NCBI GenBank assembly: GCA_029941315.1
Contig: JAPYQE010000009.1
Span: 1 to 57,809, forward strand
DNA: 57,809 nt
Direction: 5' to 3'
Source of the DNA: GCA-2724215 sp015660315
GTDB lineage: Bacteria > Latescibacterota > UBA2968 > UBA8231
Part shown: piece after piece, positions 43,245 through 51,647 of the stretch
Layout of the letters: the number at the start of each line of letters is the position of its first letter
Numbering within the stretch: the first letter of the stretch is position 1
Position numbers and translations under genes: made by a program
Notes under the pieces: generated by a model
The model's input: only the letters and a program-made list of their open reading frames with translations
The model's database searches: none
Told to the model about the DNA's origin: nothing

Positions 43245-43535
43245 TGTTGCAACTGCGCCAGTTTTTTCCCTCGGGGTGCTCGGGCACTTGGCGCAAGACC
43301 TCCTGTAATTCGGCGATCGCCGCCGAAGCGTTGCCCCACTGTAGCCAACCCTTCGGCCAAATTAAAACAGCCTGGCAGTAATGGCCGATCAGCTTCGTCC
43401 AGTCGGCCGGCGCCCTGTAGCACTTAGGGTAGTAGGTTAGGTTGTTGCGCGCCTTAACATAGGAAGGGTCGAGCGCGAGCACCCGTTGATAGGAGCCGAT
43501 CGCCTGCTGCTCCTGCAGTGCTTATCGCTCTCTAT
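43245..43535 (-). pseudogene. Remnant of a TPR-repeat protein
   Basis: On the - strand, segments read as TPR repeats: QAIGSYQRVLALDPSYVKARNNL, then NASAAIAELQEVLRQVPEHPEGK. They are linked by sequence whose frame does not hold (NLTYYPKCYRAPADWTKLIGHYCQAVLIWPKGWLQWG looks like a shifted TPR unit), and the end reads better as GKKLAQLQHLY in another frame. At least two frameshifts are needed, and the N-terminus is missing. It is probably the tail of a formerly longer TPR gene. Confidence 0.6.
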
Positions 43536-43596
43536 TTCGCATAAGCTATCTAAAGGGCAAAACCAACAGATTTCCCTCAGCCGACTGCCGCAAAAT

Positions 43597-44769
43597 TTAA
43601 CCCTCCACAGCCGTCCGCATTAAGGTGCCATACACCTCGACCCCGCGCTGTAATTCGGCCAGATCGATCCACTCGTCCGCCGTATGGGCTTGTGCGATGT
43701 CGCCCGGACCAAGCACCACCGCCGCGAGGCCGGCCTGCCCAAAACTGCTGGCGTCCGTGCCATACCCCACTCCCTGTAACTCCCCTTCCAACCCCATCTC
43801 CAGCAACACCCGCTGTACAAAGCCGGCAAAGGCCTCGCCACCATTCGGGTCGAGCGGCGAATCGATCATCGCCGGCGTATGCTGCACTACCTGCAAATCG
43901 GGATCGGCACGACGCAAGGTCGAAAGCACTTCTTCCACCGCCGGCAACACGTCGTTTGCATCCTCTCCCGGCACCACCCTGCGGTCGATCTGAACCTCGC
44001 AGTATTCGGGCACGATATTGATTTGCACCCCACCCTGGATCAAATTGATGCTGCACTGCGCCACGCCCGTCAGCGGATGCGTGGCAACCAGTCCCGGGAT
44101 ATAGCGCTCCTCCAGCGCCTGTACGACCTTGGTCATCGCGCTAATCGCCGACCGGCCCTTCGACGGATCGGACGAATGCGCCGCACGACCACTGGCCACG
44201 ATCGACCAACGCACCACCCCATTGTGCGCAACCACGGCCTTGAGCTCGGTCGGTTCGCCGACAATCACTCCGGACGGCCGCCAGGGGAGCATCGGCAAAT
44301 CCTGCTGCACGAAAGTGCGCACGCCCGTCTTATATATTTCTTCGTCGACCGTGAACACAAGCGCGACATTATTAGCTTTCTCGGTTGTCGCACTCGCGTA
44401 TTCTCGCAGCGCCCATAACATCGCAGCACCTGTGCCCTTGGTATCGCACGCGCCGCGGCCATACAAACGCCCGTCGCGGATCTCCCCGGCGAAGGGGTCA
44501 ACCGTCATACCCTCTGCCGTTACCGTGTCTAGGTGGCTCTCAAAAAGCAACCAGGGCGCCTGCTCGTCGACCCGATGACTCACCAGCAGGTTAAAACTCT
44601 CACCGGCAACCGGCAGCCGCTGCACCGTCAGGCTGGAGCCTTGTGCCAACTCCTGCAAATAGACGGCCAAGGGCATTTCAGCATCGGCGACACCCGAGAT
44701 ATTAGCGTTGACCGTATCAAAACCGACCATCGCCCGCAAAAGTTCCGTACACGATGTTGGATCTGGCAA
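43597..44769 (-). CDS. M20 family metallopeptidase / ArgE-DapE-like deacylase
   Basis: 390 residues. The metal-ligand pattern is complete: His in LLFESHLDTV, Asp in YGRGACDTKG, Glu-Glu in FTVDEEI, Glu in VIVGEPTELK, and C-terminal His in AQAHTADEWI. A dimerisation domain (about 170-290) separates the two catalytic halves. It probably hydrolyses an N-acyl amino acid; acetylornithine deacetylase is the nearest well-known relative, but it is not near other arg genes. Adjacent TPR debris lies downstream. Confidence 0.9.
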   Translation of the reverse strand: MPDPTSCTELLRAMVGFDTVNANISGVADAEMPLAVYLQELAQGSSLTVQRLPVAGESFNLLVSHRVDEQAPWLLFESHLDTVTAEGMTVDPFAGEIRDGRLYGRGACDTKGTGAAMLWALREYASATTEKANNVALVFTVDEEIYKTGVRTFVQQDLPMLPWRPSGVIVGEPTELKAVVAHNGVVRWSIVASGRAAHSSDPSKGRSAISAMTKVVQALEERYIPGLVATHPLTGVAQCSINLIQGGVQINIVPEYCEVQIDRRVVPGEDANDVLPAVEEVLSTLRRADPDLQVVQHTPAMIDSPLDPNGGEAFAGFVQRVLLEMGLEGELQGVGYGTDASSFGQAGLAAVVLGPGDIAQAHTADEWIDLAELQRGVEVYGTLMRTAVEG

Positions 44770-44868
44770 AAGAATGGACTCCCATTGACATTAATTTATC
44801 GCCTACCCGATTGTTGCTTTAAGACCATATTAGTATATGGCAAGAGCCCGACATCACCCAATAACCGG

Positions 44869-45288
44869 ATGGCGAAATTGCGCCTTGACGAGCTGATCGC
44901 TCAGCACTCATTGAAGTGGACCAAGCCCCGCAGAACCCTCGTCAAATTCATACCTTATGACGAGTCCCTCGATGCACAAGCGACCACGCACGCCGAGACG
45001 ATCTACCTACTACCCGACGAATCGGCACCGAGCCTAATGCGAACACTGGTACTCATGGCGAAAGTAGTGCAAGAAAACATCGTCCCCGACGGCATGAGTA
45101 TCTGGCAGGCAAACGGCCAAGTCGGCGGTCAGGAAATTCCCCATCTGCACTTCCACAGCTTCCCCCGCTACCAAGGCGACCGCCACCTCAATATCTACCC
45201 CGATCCACCAGAGGAATTCGCGATGGCACAGCGTCTAAAATTGGCCGATCAACTCAAGACAAGCCTCAAAGAGATTCAGCACCGTTGA
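44869..45288 (+). CDS. HIT-family protein with divergent N-terminus
   Basis: 140 residues from the ATG at 44869; an open frame continues upstream but lacks family resemblance and runs into the M20 gene. The HIT motif reads HLHFHSFPRYQGD (HxHxH), so the catalytic nucleotide-binding half is present. The N-terminal half, which in most HIT proteins has a CIFCKI-type start, is replaced by AKLRLDELIAQHSLKWTKPRRTLVKF. Its activity (nucleoside phosphoramidase or diadenosine hydrolase) is uncertain. Confidence 0.8.
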   Translation: MAKLRLDELIAQHSLKWTKPRRTLVKFIPYDESLDAQATTHAETIYLLPDESAPSLMRTLVLMAKVVQENIVPDGMSIWQANGQVGGQEIPHLHFHSFPRYQGDRHLNIYPDPPEEFAMAQRLKLADQLKTSLKEIQHR

Positions 45289-45434
45289 CCACACCCGGCC
45301 GCCACAGTACAATCCACCCCATAGACATCGCCCACGCCCTACCCACGGAGCACGCCGCATTGCGGCCTATCTAAACGAATCCCGCGCATGTTCACTCCAG
45401 TTTATCAAAAATTTCACCAGCGCAAACCCCGACT

Positions 45435-48400
45435 ATGAACCAGCCGCCACTCAATTCACCCACCTCTGCAAAGGGCACCTGGCGCACCTATTCACTGGCC
45501 GAAGGCCTCTGCGGCATCCAGGTCGAGCACATCGCCGAAGACAGCGAGGGGTATCTGTGGTTCGCCACCTGGGACAATGGCGTAAGTCGTTTCGACGGCG
45601 ACGAATTCCGCACCTATACCCGCACTTCCGGCCTCTGCGGCAACCAGGTCATGTGCATCCTGTGCGACAGCCAAAACCGCCTGTGGTTCGCTACCCGCGA
45701 CGGCGGCGCCTGTTGGTATGACGGCCAATACTTCAACAAATTCACCAACAGTGAAAGCATCTCCACTGGCAGCGTTTCCTATATCTTCGAGGATCGCCAG
45801 GGCAGGATTTGGTTTTGCGGGGAGACAACCCTAGGCTTCTATGAAAATGAGGTATACCACGACCTAAATCCAAAATACCGACGCTCCCTTGAAGAACACC
45901 CGCACTCAGCAGATTTCTTCAGCTGTAACGGCATCGCGCAAGACCCGCAAGGCCATATCTGGCTTGCCTCCAACACTCTGACCCGTTACGACGGCCACGA
46001 CTTTGAACACTATGGCCCATCGGCAGGATTGCCGACAACCAAATTCGCGTATTCCCTTGCCATCGACCTCAATGACAATCTGTGGATCGGCGGCGGCCCC
46101 ACCATCGGCCGTTTAGTCGACCATAGCTTTTATCCCGAACACTTGGATATCGGCGCTATGATGCGCAAGATCCAGGTCGACCGCGAAGGGCGCGTGTGGT
46201 TTTCCACTGCGGGGAGAGGCGTAATTTGCTACGACGGCGAAAAATTCGAGCGCCTGACTGTGCAAGACGGGCTGGCCTACGATGTGGTCAATTCCGCGTT
46301 TGAAGACCGTGAAGGCCATATCTGGTTCAGCACTTGGGGCGGGGGCGTCAGTTGCTGGGCTCCTCGCAGCATGCAAGTCATGGATTCCAAAGACGGGACC
46401 GGGCTGGAGGAGACCTTTGCCCTGCTCGAAGATCAGCACAAACACCTTTGGCTCGGCTTTGCCCCGACCTTTACCGCATTGCACAAAAATGTCGCCCGCT
46501 ACGACGGCGAGCAAATCATCGGCGTTGACGGAATCTCGGACCTCGGCCGCTGCTGGGCCCTCTGCGCTGACGGGCAAGGTGGTATATATTTTGGCGGCGA
46601 CAACGGACTCGCCCGCTACGATGGCGCACACTTCAGCGCAATCGGTCCCGAGCAGGGCTTTGACGGCCATTCAGTGCATGCTCTAACCGTCGACCGTCAA
46701 GGCAACCTGCTGATCGGCTATTCGGCCTCCACCGACTCAACCTCGCAAATCGCCCGCTACGACGGCGCGCACTGCACCCCCCTCTTCACCGACGCGGCGA
46801 GCAATGCGGAAGAAAGCATAAACGCCCTCGTCCTCACCCGCCAAGACGCGCTGTGGTTCGCATGCGGCACAGCCATGGCCAAGGACCGAGGCAAAGGCAT
46901 CGGCTGCCTGCGCCCCGGAGCCGGGGTCTCCTTCTATACCACCGCTGAAGGCCTGGCCGACGATCGCGTCGAAGACCTGCTCGAAGATCAAGAGGGCCGC
47001 ATCTGGATCGCAACCCTGGCGGGCTTGAGTTGTTTCGACGGCATCCGCCTTCGCAATTTCACCACCGAAAACGGCCTGCCCAACAATCGCATCCGCAGCC
47101 TCTGCGAAGACCGCCAAGGGCATCTCTGGCTGGGCACCGACAGCGGTGTAGTCCGCTACGATGGCGAACGATTCCAGACCATTCGCTCGCCACTACTTTC
47201 TTCGGTGACCAGCATCATCGAAGACCACAACGGCCACCTCTGGTTCGCCGCCCTGCACCATGTCGTCCGCTACCAGCCCAGCACCACTCCGCCCAAATGC
47301 AGAATCCTCAGGGTGCTCGCCGACCAATGGTACAAGAGCACCGACCAGGTCGAGATCACCGCCGAAAACCACCAGGTTATTTTCGAATACAAAGGCATGA
47401 GCTTCCGCACCCACCCCAAAGACATGCTCTATTCGCACCGCTTGCGCGGTTACGAGGAAGAATGGCAACCTGCCGACAACGCGGAGATGCGCGCCTATTA
47501 CCATGATTTGCCGCCGGGAGACTACGCCTTTGAGGTCCGCGCCATCGACTGCGACTTCAACATCTCCGAGCCAGCGGTCCTGCCGTTAAAAATAAACCCG
47601 GATCCCCGCTTCGAAATGCTTATCAGCAACGCAGCGCAGGATACCGAAATCTTTGTCGGCCAAAGTGCGGCATTGCGCCACATCCTCTCGCAAATCGGCG
47701 AAGTCGCTCATACCGACCTGACCGTGCTCGCCCTAGGCGAAACCGGCACCGGCAAGGGCCTAGTCGCGCGTGCCCTGCACCGAATGAGCAAGCGCAGTAA
47801 CCGGCCCTTGATCCAAATCAATTGCGGCGCCTTGCCGACGGGGCTCATCGAAAGCGAATTCTTCGGACATGAAAAAGGCGCCTTCACTAGCGCCGTCTCG
47901 CGCAAACCGGGAAAAGTCGAACTAGCACAGGGCGGCACGCTCTTCCTCGACGAAGTCGGAGACCTCGCACTGGAAGCCCAAGTCAAACTTCTGCGCCTGT
48001 TGGAAGAGCAAACTTTCGAGCGCGTCGGTGGCACGGAGACCTTCCACGCCGATGTCCGCGTTGTCGCGGCGACCAACCGCAACCTACAGCAAATGGTCGC
48101 CGCCGGCACCTTCCGCGAAGACCTATATTTCCGCCTACAAGTCTTCCCACTGCAATTGCCCCCCTTGCGACAACGCCGTGAGGACATTCTGCAATTAGCT
48201 ATCCACTTCATGGAACACATGGCCGCACATCTCGACAAAAAGATCACCCGCATAAGTCCGGAAGCCGCAGCCGCACTGCAAAGCTATGATTGGCCGGGCA
48301 ATGTCCGCGAACTCGAGCATTCAGTGCAGCGAGCGGTCATTATTTGCAAGGGGCCGGCCATTCTCGCCAGCGATATCGCATTGGAACTTCCCAATATCTC

Positions 48401-48605
48401 AACAACACAAACACCCATTACCATGACACTAGATGAAAACGAACGCCGCCACATATTAATGGTCCTGGAGCAAACAGGCTGGATAATCAAAGGCCCCAAT
48501 GGCGCAGCAGATATTTTGGGCTTGCCTTCTTCCACGCTGCGAAGCCGCATGAAGAAATTGAATATACAACGCCCTCGCGCACGATATATCGCACCCCGGG
48601 CGTGA
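45435..48605 (+). CDS. Soluble beta-propeller / Y_Y_Y / sigma-54 activator fusion regulator
   Basis: 1056 residues. Residues about 15-610 are a two-component-regulator-type beta-propeller: at least 12 repeats of the form EDREGHIWF...GGGVSCWAP and RYDGEQF, characteristic of sensor domains in hybrid histidine kinases. Residues about 637-727 are a Y_Y_Y Ig-like domain (VIFEYKGMSFR, YSHRLRGYEEEW, PPGDYAFEVRA). Residues about 740-985 are a sigma-54 AAA+ domain with Walker A GETGTGKG (768-775), the sigma-54-contacting loop GAFTSA (815-820) in place of the common GAFTGA, Walker B GTLFLDEV and the R-finger region NVRELEH. The end is a Fis-type HTH (ILGLPSSTLRSRMKKLNI). No signal peptide or membrane helix is found, so the sensor is cytoplasmic. 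Confidence 0.9.
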   Translation: MNQPPLNSPTSAKGTWRTYSLAEGLCGIQVEHIAEDSEGYLWFATWDNGVSRFDGDEFRTYTRTSGLCGNQVMCILCDSQNRLWFATRDGGACWYDGQYFNKFTNSESISTGSVSYIFEDRQGRIWFCGETTLGFYENEVYHDLNPKYRRSLEEHPHSADFFSCNGIAQDPQGHIWLASNTLTRYDGHDFEHYGPSAGLPTTKFAYSLAIDLNDNLWIGGGPTIGRLVDHSFYPEHLDIGAMMRKIQVDREGRVWFSTAGRGVICYDGEKFERLTVQDGLAYDVVNSAFEDREGHIWFSTWGGGVSCWAPRSMQVMDSKDGTGLEETFALLEDQHKHLWLGFAPTFTALHKNVARYDGEQIIGVDGISDLGRCWALCADGQGGIYFGGDNGLARYDGAHFSAIGPEQGFDGHSVHALTVDRQGNLLIGYSASTDSTSQIARYDGAHCTPLFTDAASNAEESINALVLTRQDALWFACGTAMAKDRGKGIGCLRPGAGVSFYTTAEGLADDRVEDLLEDQEGRIWIATLAGLSCFDGIRLRNFTTENGLPNNRIRSLCEDRQGHLWLGTDSGVVRYDGERFQTIRSPLLSSVTSIIEDHNGHLWFAALHHVVRYQPSTTPPKCRILRVLADQWYKSTDQVEITAENHQVIFEYKGMSFRTHPKDMLYSHRLRGYEEEWQPADNAEMRAYYHDLPPGDYAFEVRAIDCDFNISEPAVLPLKINPDPRFEMLISNAAQDTEIFVGQSAALRHILSQIGEVAHTDLTVLALGETGTGKGLVARALHRMSKRSNRPLIQINCGALPTGLIESEFFGHEKGAFTSAVSRKPGKVELAQGGTLFLDEVGDLALEAQVKLLRLLEEQTFERVGGTETFHADVRVVAATNRNLQQMVAAGTFREDLYFRLQVFPLQLPPLRQRREDILQLAIHFMEHMAAHLDKKITRISPEAAAALQSYDWPGNVRELEHSVQRAVIICKGPAILASDIALELPNISTTQTPITMTLDENERRHILMVLEQTGWIIKGPNGAADILGLPSSTLRSRMKKLNIQRPRARYIAPRA

Positions 48606-48654
48606 TATATCGCATCTTGATCAAGGTTATTATTATTAATGGGATTGTCGCACT

Positions 48655-48706
48655 ATAGGCATAACATCAGGGGCGATATACCGCCCCTGATGTTATGCCT
48701 ATTTTT
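48655..48706 (+). terminator. Very strong terminator of the sigma-54 regulator gene
   Basis: A perfect 21-bp hairpin (ATAGGCATAACATCAGGGGC... paired with its exact reverse complement) around a six-base loop is followed by a T-run. It isolates the regulator from the sigma-54 promoter at 48783. Confidence 0.93.
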
Positions 48707-48782
48707 CCCGAGATCACACACCCATCTTATTAAAGATATAAAAAACAAATACTTATATTATACACTTTTTATTTCCAATTTA

Positions 48783-48798
48783 CGGCACAATACTTGCT
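48783..48798 (+). promoter_or_regulatory. Sigma-54 promoter upstream of the orphan HTH gene
   Basis: CGGCAC at -24 and TTGCT at -12 with GG and GC separated by exactly ten bases (CGGCACAATACTTGCT). It differs from the TGGCAC-N5-TTGC consensus at one position. It lies 177 bases after the sigma-54 activator gene, with a terminator between, and about 54 bases before the HTH gene ATG; transcription would start near 48809. Confidence 0.75.
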
Positions 48799-48852
48799 AT
48801 CATCTTAGTCTAGATACAGTTACTGAAGATACATGCTGACCAGGAGCCGACA

Positions 48853-49266
48853 ATGCAAGTGCAAGCTACAGAGCCCAAACAACCCGATCAACGCACCGTA
48901 GTGCGGATGCGCGCATGGGAACTCAAACAGTTGGGATGGACGCAAAAAGACATTGCCAGTAGCCTGGGCGTGAGCCAGACCGCTGTGAGCAATTGGGTTC
49001 GCAAAGTTCGCCAAGGAGGGCCACAATCCCTGCGCACTCGTCATTCACCCGGCGCTCCATCTCGCCTAGACGGCGAGCAGCAAACCTCGCTACTCAAACT
49101 ACTCGAAGACGGCCCAACCACGCACGGTTTTACCCAACGCAACTGGACCTATTTCCTTATCGCCGATCTTATCTCGCAAAAATTCAGCGTAACCTACCAC
49201 CAATCACATATCCCCAAACTGCTTAAAAAACTCAACTGGGTCCCACCACATAAGCGCCAGCGATAA
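48853..49266 (+). CDS. Orphan HTH protein, N-terminal half of an IS630-type transposase
   Basis: 137 residues, RBS AGGAGC. The helix-turn-helix pair (RMRAWELKQLGWTQKDIASSLGVSQTAVSNWVRKVRQGG and the second winged domain starting SRLDGEQQTSLLKLLEDGPTTHGF...) is that of the DNA-binding half of IS630/Tc1-like transposases. Normally a DDE catalytic domain begins just after LNWVPPHKRQR; here the frame stops and the terminator follows directly. It could be a truncated transposase or a domesticated regulator. It lies under a sigma-54 promoter next to the sigma-54 regulator, which favours a functional role. No inverted repeats of an IS were found. Confidence 0.75.
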   Translation: MQVQATEPKQPDQRTVVRMRAWELKQLGWTQKDIASSLGVSQTAVSNWVRKVRQGGPQSLRTRHSPGAPSRLDGEQQTSLLKLLEDGPTTHGFTQRNWTYFLIADLISQKFSVTYHQSHIPKLLKKLNWVPPHKRQR

Positions 49267-49277
49267 TGCACGACTAC

Positions 49278-49327
49278 AAATAGAAAAGGTCCGGTGAGGA
49301 AATTTTCCCACCGGACCTTTTCTATTT
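49278..49327. terminator. Bidirectional terminator between HTH and MFS genes
   Basis: AAATAGAAAAGGTCCGGTG and its near-exact complement form a stem of at least 14 bp with flanking A- and T-runs on both strands. It can end the HTH gene (stop 49266) and the convergent MFS gene (stop 49344). Confidence 0.9.
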
Positions 49328-49343
49328 TATTCACCACCGCCCA

Positions 49344-50618
49344 TCATTTTACAGGGACGAGGTTTTTACCGTCTTTATCCATTGAATTGCGTATTAGCCA
49401 CCACAGCCATAAAATCCCCGGAAGCATCGTCACCGCCGCCATCCAATGCACGGCATTCGCAATTGTAAAAAACTCCAGATACTGCCCGCCCAAACCCGCA
49501 CCGACCACACTCATCAGCGCAACTAAGGCGTATTCGCTGGAAAAAACCCGTCCGCGGACTTCCGCTGGCACCACTTGCAATAAAATCTGACTCGAAAAAA
49601 CCCAGAGCATACCGCTGCCGCACGCCCGAATGAATATGCCCAGCAACACGATTTGCAAAGAATCCAAGGTGCCCACAATCCACAGCCCGACAACAGCAAC
49701 ACCATATGCCAACGCAATCGCCCAGCGCAGCGCCGCGATGCGATCCCCCGTATAGCGCCGAGCGAAGATCGGTCCCAAACCGGTTCCAACTCCGGCTATT
49801 GCGTACATCAAACCCAGACTAAGACTGCCCCCCTCGCCGATCACAAAAATATCGCGCGCCATCGCCACACTGACCACCTCCAGCGGCGCCCCAAAAAAAA
49901 GCACCAGCGCTGCCTTGTGCAGCGTGATATATGCGACTTCGCGATGTTTTTTGAGATAGCGTAAACCGTCGAGGTATTGACGTAGCGCCACAGCGACATG
50001 CTGCTCGCCGGCCGGAAGACTGGGTTGCACCTCTAATTTGATCCGCGTGATACACCAAGCCGAAAGCACAAAAGTCATCGCGTCGATCAGAAAGGCCGGC
50101 TTGAGGCCCCAAGTCCCGGCGACCAACCCACCCAAAGCCGCACCAAAAGCGAGCATAACCGACCAGGTGGTTGAGGTCAGCGCATTAGCCGTACCCACCG
50201 CGTGCTCGGGAACGATATCGGGCAGGATGGCGCTGCGCGCCGGAAAAAAGAAGCCGCTGATGCCCAGTTGCAACACAGAAAAGAGATAGAGCAGCCAGAC
50301 TTCATCCGGCTCGTCGACAAGTAAAAAACCCAACGCGGTGAAGATCCGGCCCAAATCGGCGAGGATGAGGATCCACTTGCGGTTATAGCGATCGGCGACT
50401 ACCCCGGCTATCGGACTGACCAGAAAGGGCGCCAGCATCCGCACCATAAAAAGCGTCCCCACCGCCAAACCCGACTCTGTCAGGGTCGCGACCAACGCCG
50501 CCGAGGCGACCAGATTGAACCAATCGCCCAACAAACTGATGATCTGGCCCGACCACAAATAGCGAAAGTTGGCGTTTCGCAATACCAACTCCCGATAGCC
50601 CATAGGGCGTTCGCTCAA
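49344..50618 (-). CDS. MFS transporter (EntS/MFS_3-like)
   Basis: 424 residues with about 12 predicted membrane helices. The start RNANFRYLWSGQIISLLGDWFNLVASAALV and the loop GVVADRYNRKWILILADLGRI match the Enterobactin-exporter-like group, which exports small molecules. A TTG start is chosen because GGGGAGG lies 8 bases upstream over an A-rich (T-rich on this strand) spacer. The substrate is unknown. It is divergent from the PhyH gene, sharing a 93-base control region. Confidence 0.85.
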   Translation of the reverse strand: MSERPMGYRELVLRNANFRYLWSGQIISLLGDWFNLVASAALVATLTESGLAVGTLFMVRMLAPFLVSPIAGVVADRYNRKWILILADLGRIFTALGFLLVDEPDEVWLLYLFSVLQLGISGFFFPARSAILPDIVPEHAVGTANALTSTTWSVMLAFGAALGGLVAGTWGLKPAFLIDAMTFVLSAWCITRIKLEVQPSLPAGEQHVAVALRQYLDGLRYLKKHREVAYITLHKAALVLFFGAPLEVVSVAMARDIFVIGEGGSLSLGLMYAIAGVGTGLGPIFARRYTGDRIAALRWAIALAYGVAVVGLWIVGTLDSLQIVLLGIFIRACGSGMLWVFSSQILLQVVPAEVRGRVFSSEYALVALMSVVGAGLGGQYLEFFTIANAVHWMAAVTMLPGILWLWWLIRNSMDKDGKNLVPVK

Positions 50619-50711
50619 AAAAAAACCTCCCCGTGCGAGATGCCCTAAGATAATTGCCCCCCCACCGACCCGCTATTATTTTCAAATGCTCACCAAAGGA
50701 GCACTGATATT

Positions 50712-51545
50712 ATGCAGTTGACCCGCCAGCAAAAACTCAATTTTCACCGCGATGGCTATATCAAAATCCCCGGTGCCGTACCGCAACGTATGGTCGGGCA
50801 AGCCCTACGCGCGATCAACCACTCGCTCGGCGAGGAGGGCATGAACAAGGAGGACTTGCCCACCTTGCGCTCGCGCTCTTACTGTGGTGAAGTACAAAAA
50901 GACCCAGCCATCACCGACATCTTCAACCACTCACCAGTCTTTACGCTATCCGAGTCACTATTGGGCGAGGACAATGTGCTCGAGGCCAGCGCCGGCCAGA
51001 TCGCCCTGCGCTTTCCCACTGCCCCCATCGCCGACCCCGGCCCCCCGCGCGGCCATCTCGACGGCATCGGCTCCGGTCTCAACGGCCAGGCCAAGGGCCA
51101 GTATCGCCGCGGCTTCACCGGCCTCGCCGTAGTGCTGCTCTCGCAATTGACCGGCGACTACGGCGGCAACTTCACCGTCTGGCCCGGCTCGCACACCTTC
51201 TTCGAAAATCATTTCAAGGAGCACGGGCACGAAATCCTTGGCGAGGGCATGCCCAAAGTCGACCTGCCCAACGAGCCGGTGCAAATCACTGGTGAGCCCG
51301 GCGACGCGATCCTCGCCCACCACCAGATCGTGCACACCGCCGCACCCAACGCCTCCTCCCATATTCGCTACGCCACGATCTTCCGCCTCCGACACAAAGA
51401 CTGCGATGAGATCGGCCACGACGCCTATACCGATATATGGCGCGAATGGCCCGGCATCCAGGCGGCGCTGACCGAACCGGTTTGCGCACTGCAGAAGCAC
51501 CGCTTCCCGGCCCATTCGCCCGCATCGGCAAGCGAGGGTAGTTGA
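50712..51545 (+). CDS. Phytanoyl-CoA dioxygenase (PhyH) family protein
   Basis: 277 residues. Fe(II)/2-oxoglutarate oxygenase: FHRDGYIKIPGAVP at the start, HLDGIGSGL with the His-x-Asp metal pair, GNFTVWPGSH, and the distal His in DAILAHHQIVHTAA with SHIRYATIFRLRHKD supplying the 2-oxoglutarate-binding Arg. RBS AAGGAG. The family hydroxylates lipids or small metabolites; substrate unknown. It is followed by an HpcH/HpaI aldolase gene 102 bases downstream, possibly in the same unit. Confidence 0.9.
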   Translation: MQLTRQQKLNFHRDGYIKIPGAVPQRMVGQALRAINHSLGEEGMNKEDLPTLRSRSYCGEVQKDPAITDIFNHSPVFTLSESLLGEDNVLEASAGQIALRFPTAPIADPGPPRGHLDGIGSGLNGQAKGQYRRGFTGLAVVLLSQLTGDYGGNFTVWPGSHTFFENHFKEHGHEILGEGMPKVDLPNEPVQITGEPGDAILAHHQIVHTAAPNASSHIRYATIFRLRHKDCDEIGHDAYTDIWREWPGIQAALTEPVCALQKHRFPAHSPASASEGS

Positions 51546-51647
51546 GTTGCCAGCCTCCCCGGATTTATTTAAAATCTGACCGCCTGGCCTCAATGTCGAA
51601 CACACCCGCAAATCCAGTGCTATTATTTTCATAGGAGGTCCACCCAT

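Noticed and set aside
45340..45375. A sigma-54 promoter in front of the propeller regulator gene
   Set aside because: A GCAC...TTGC pattern is present but the spacing is one base too long and the essential GG is missing.
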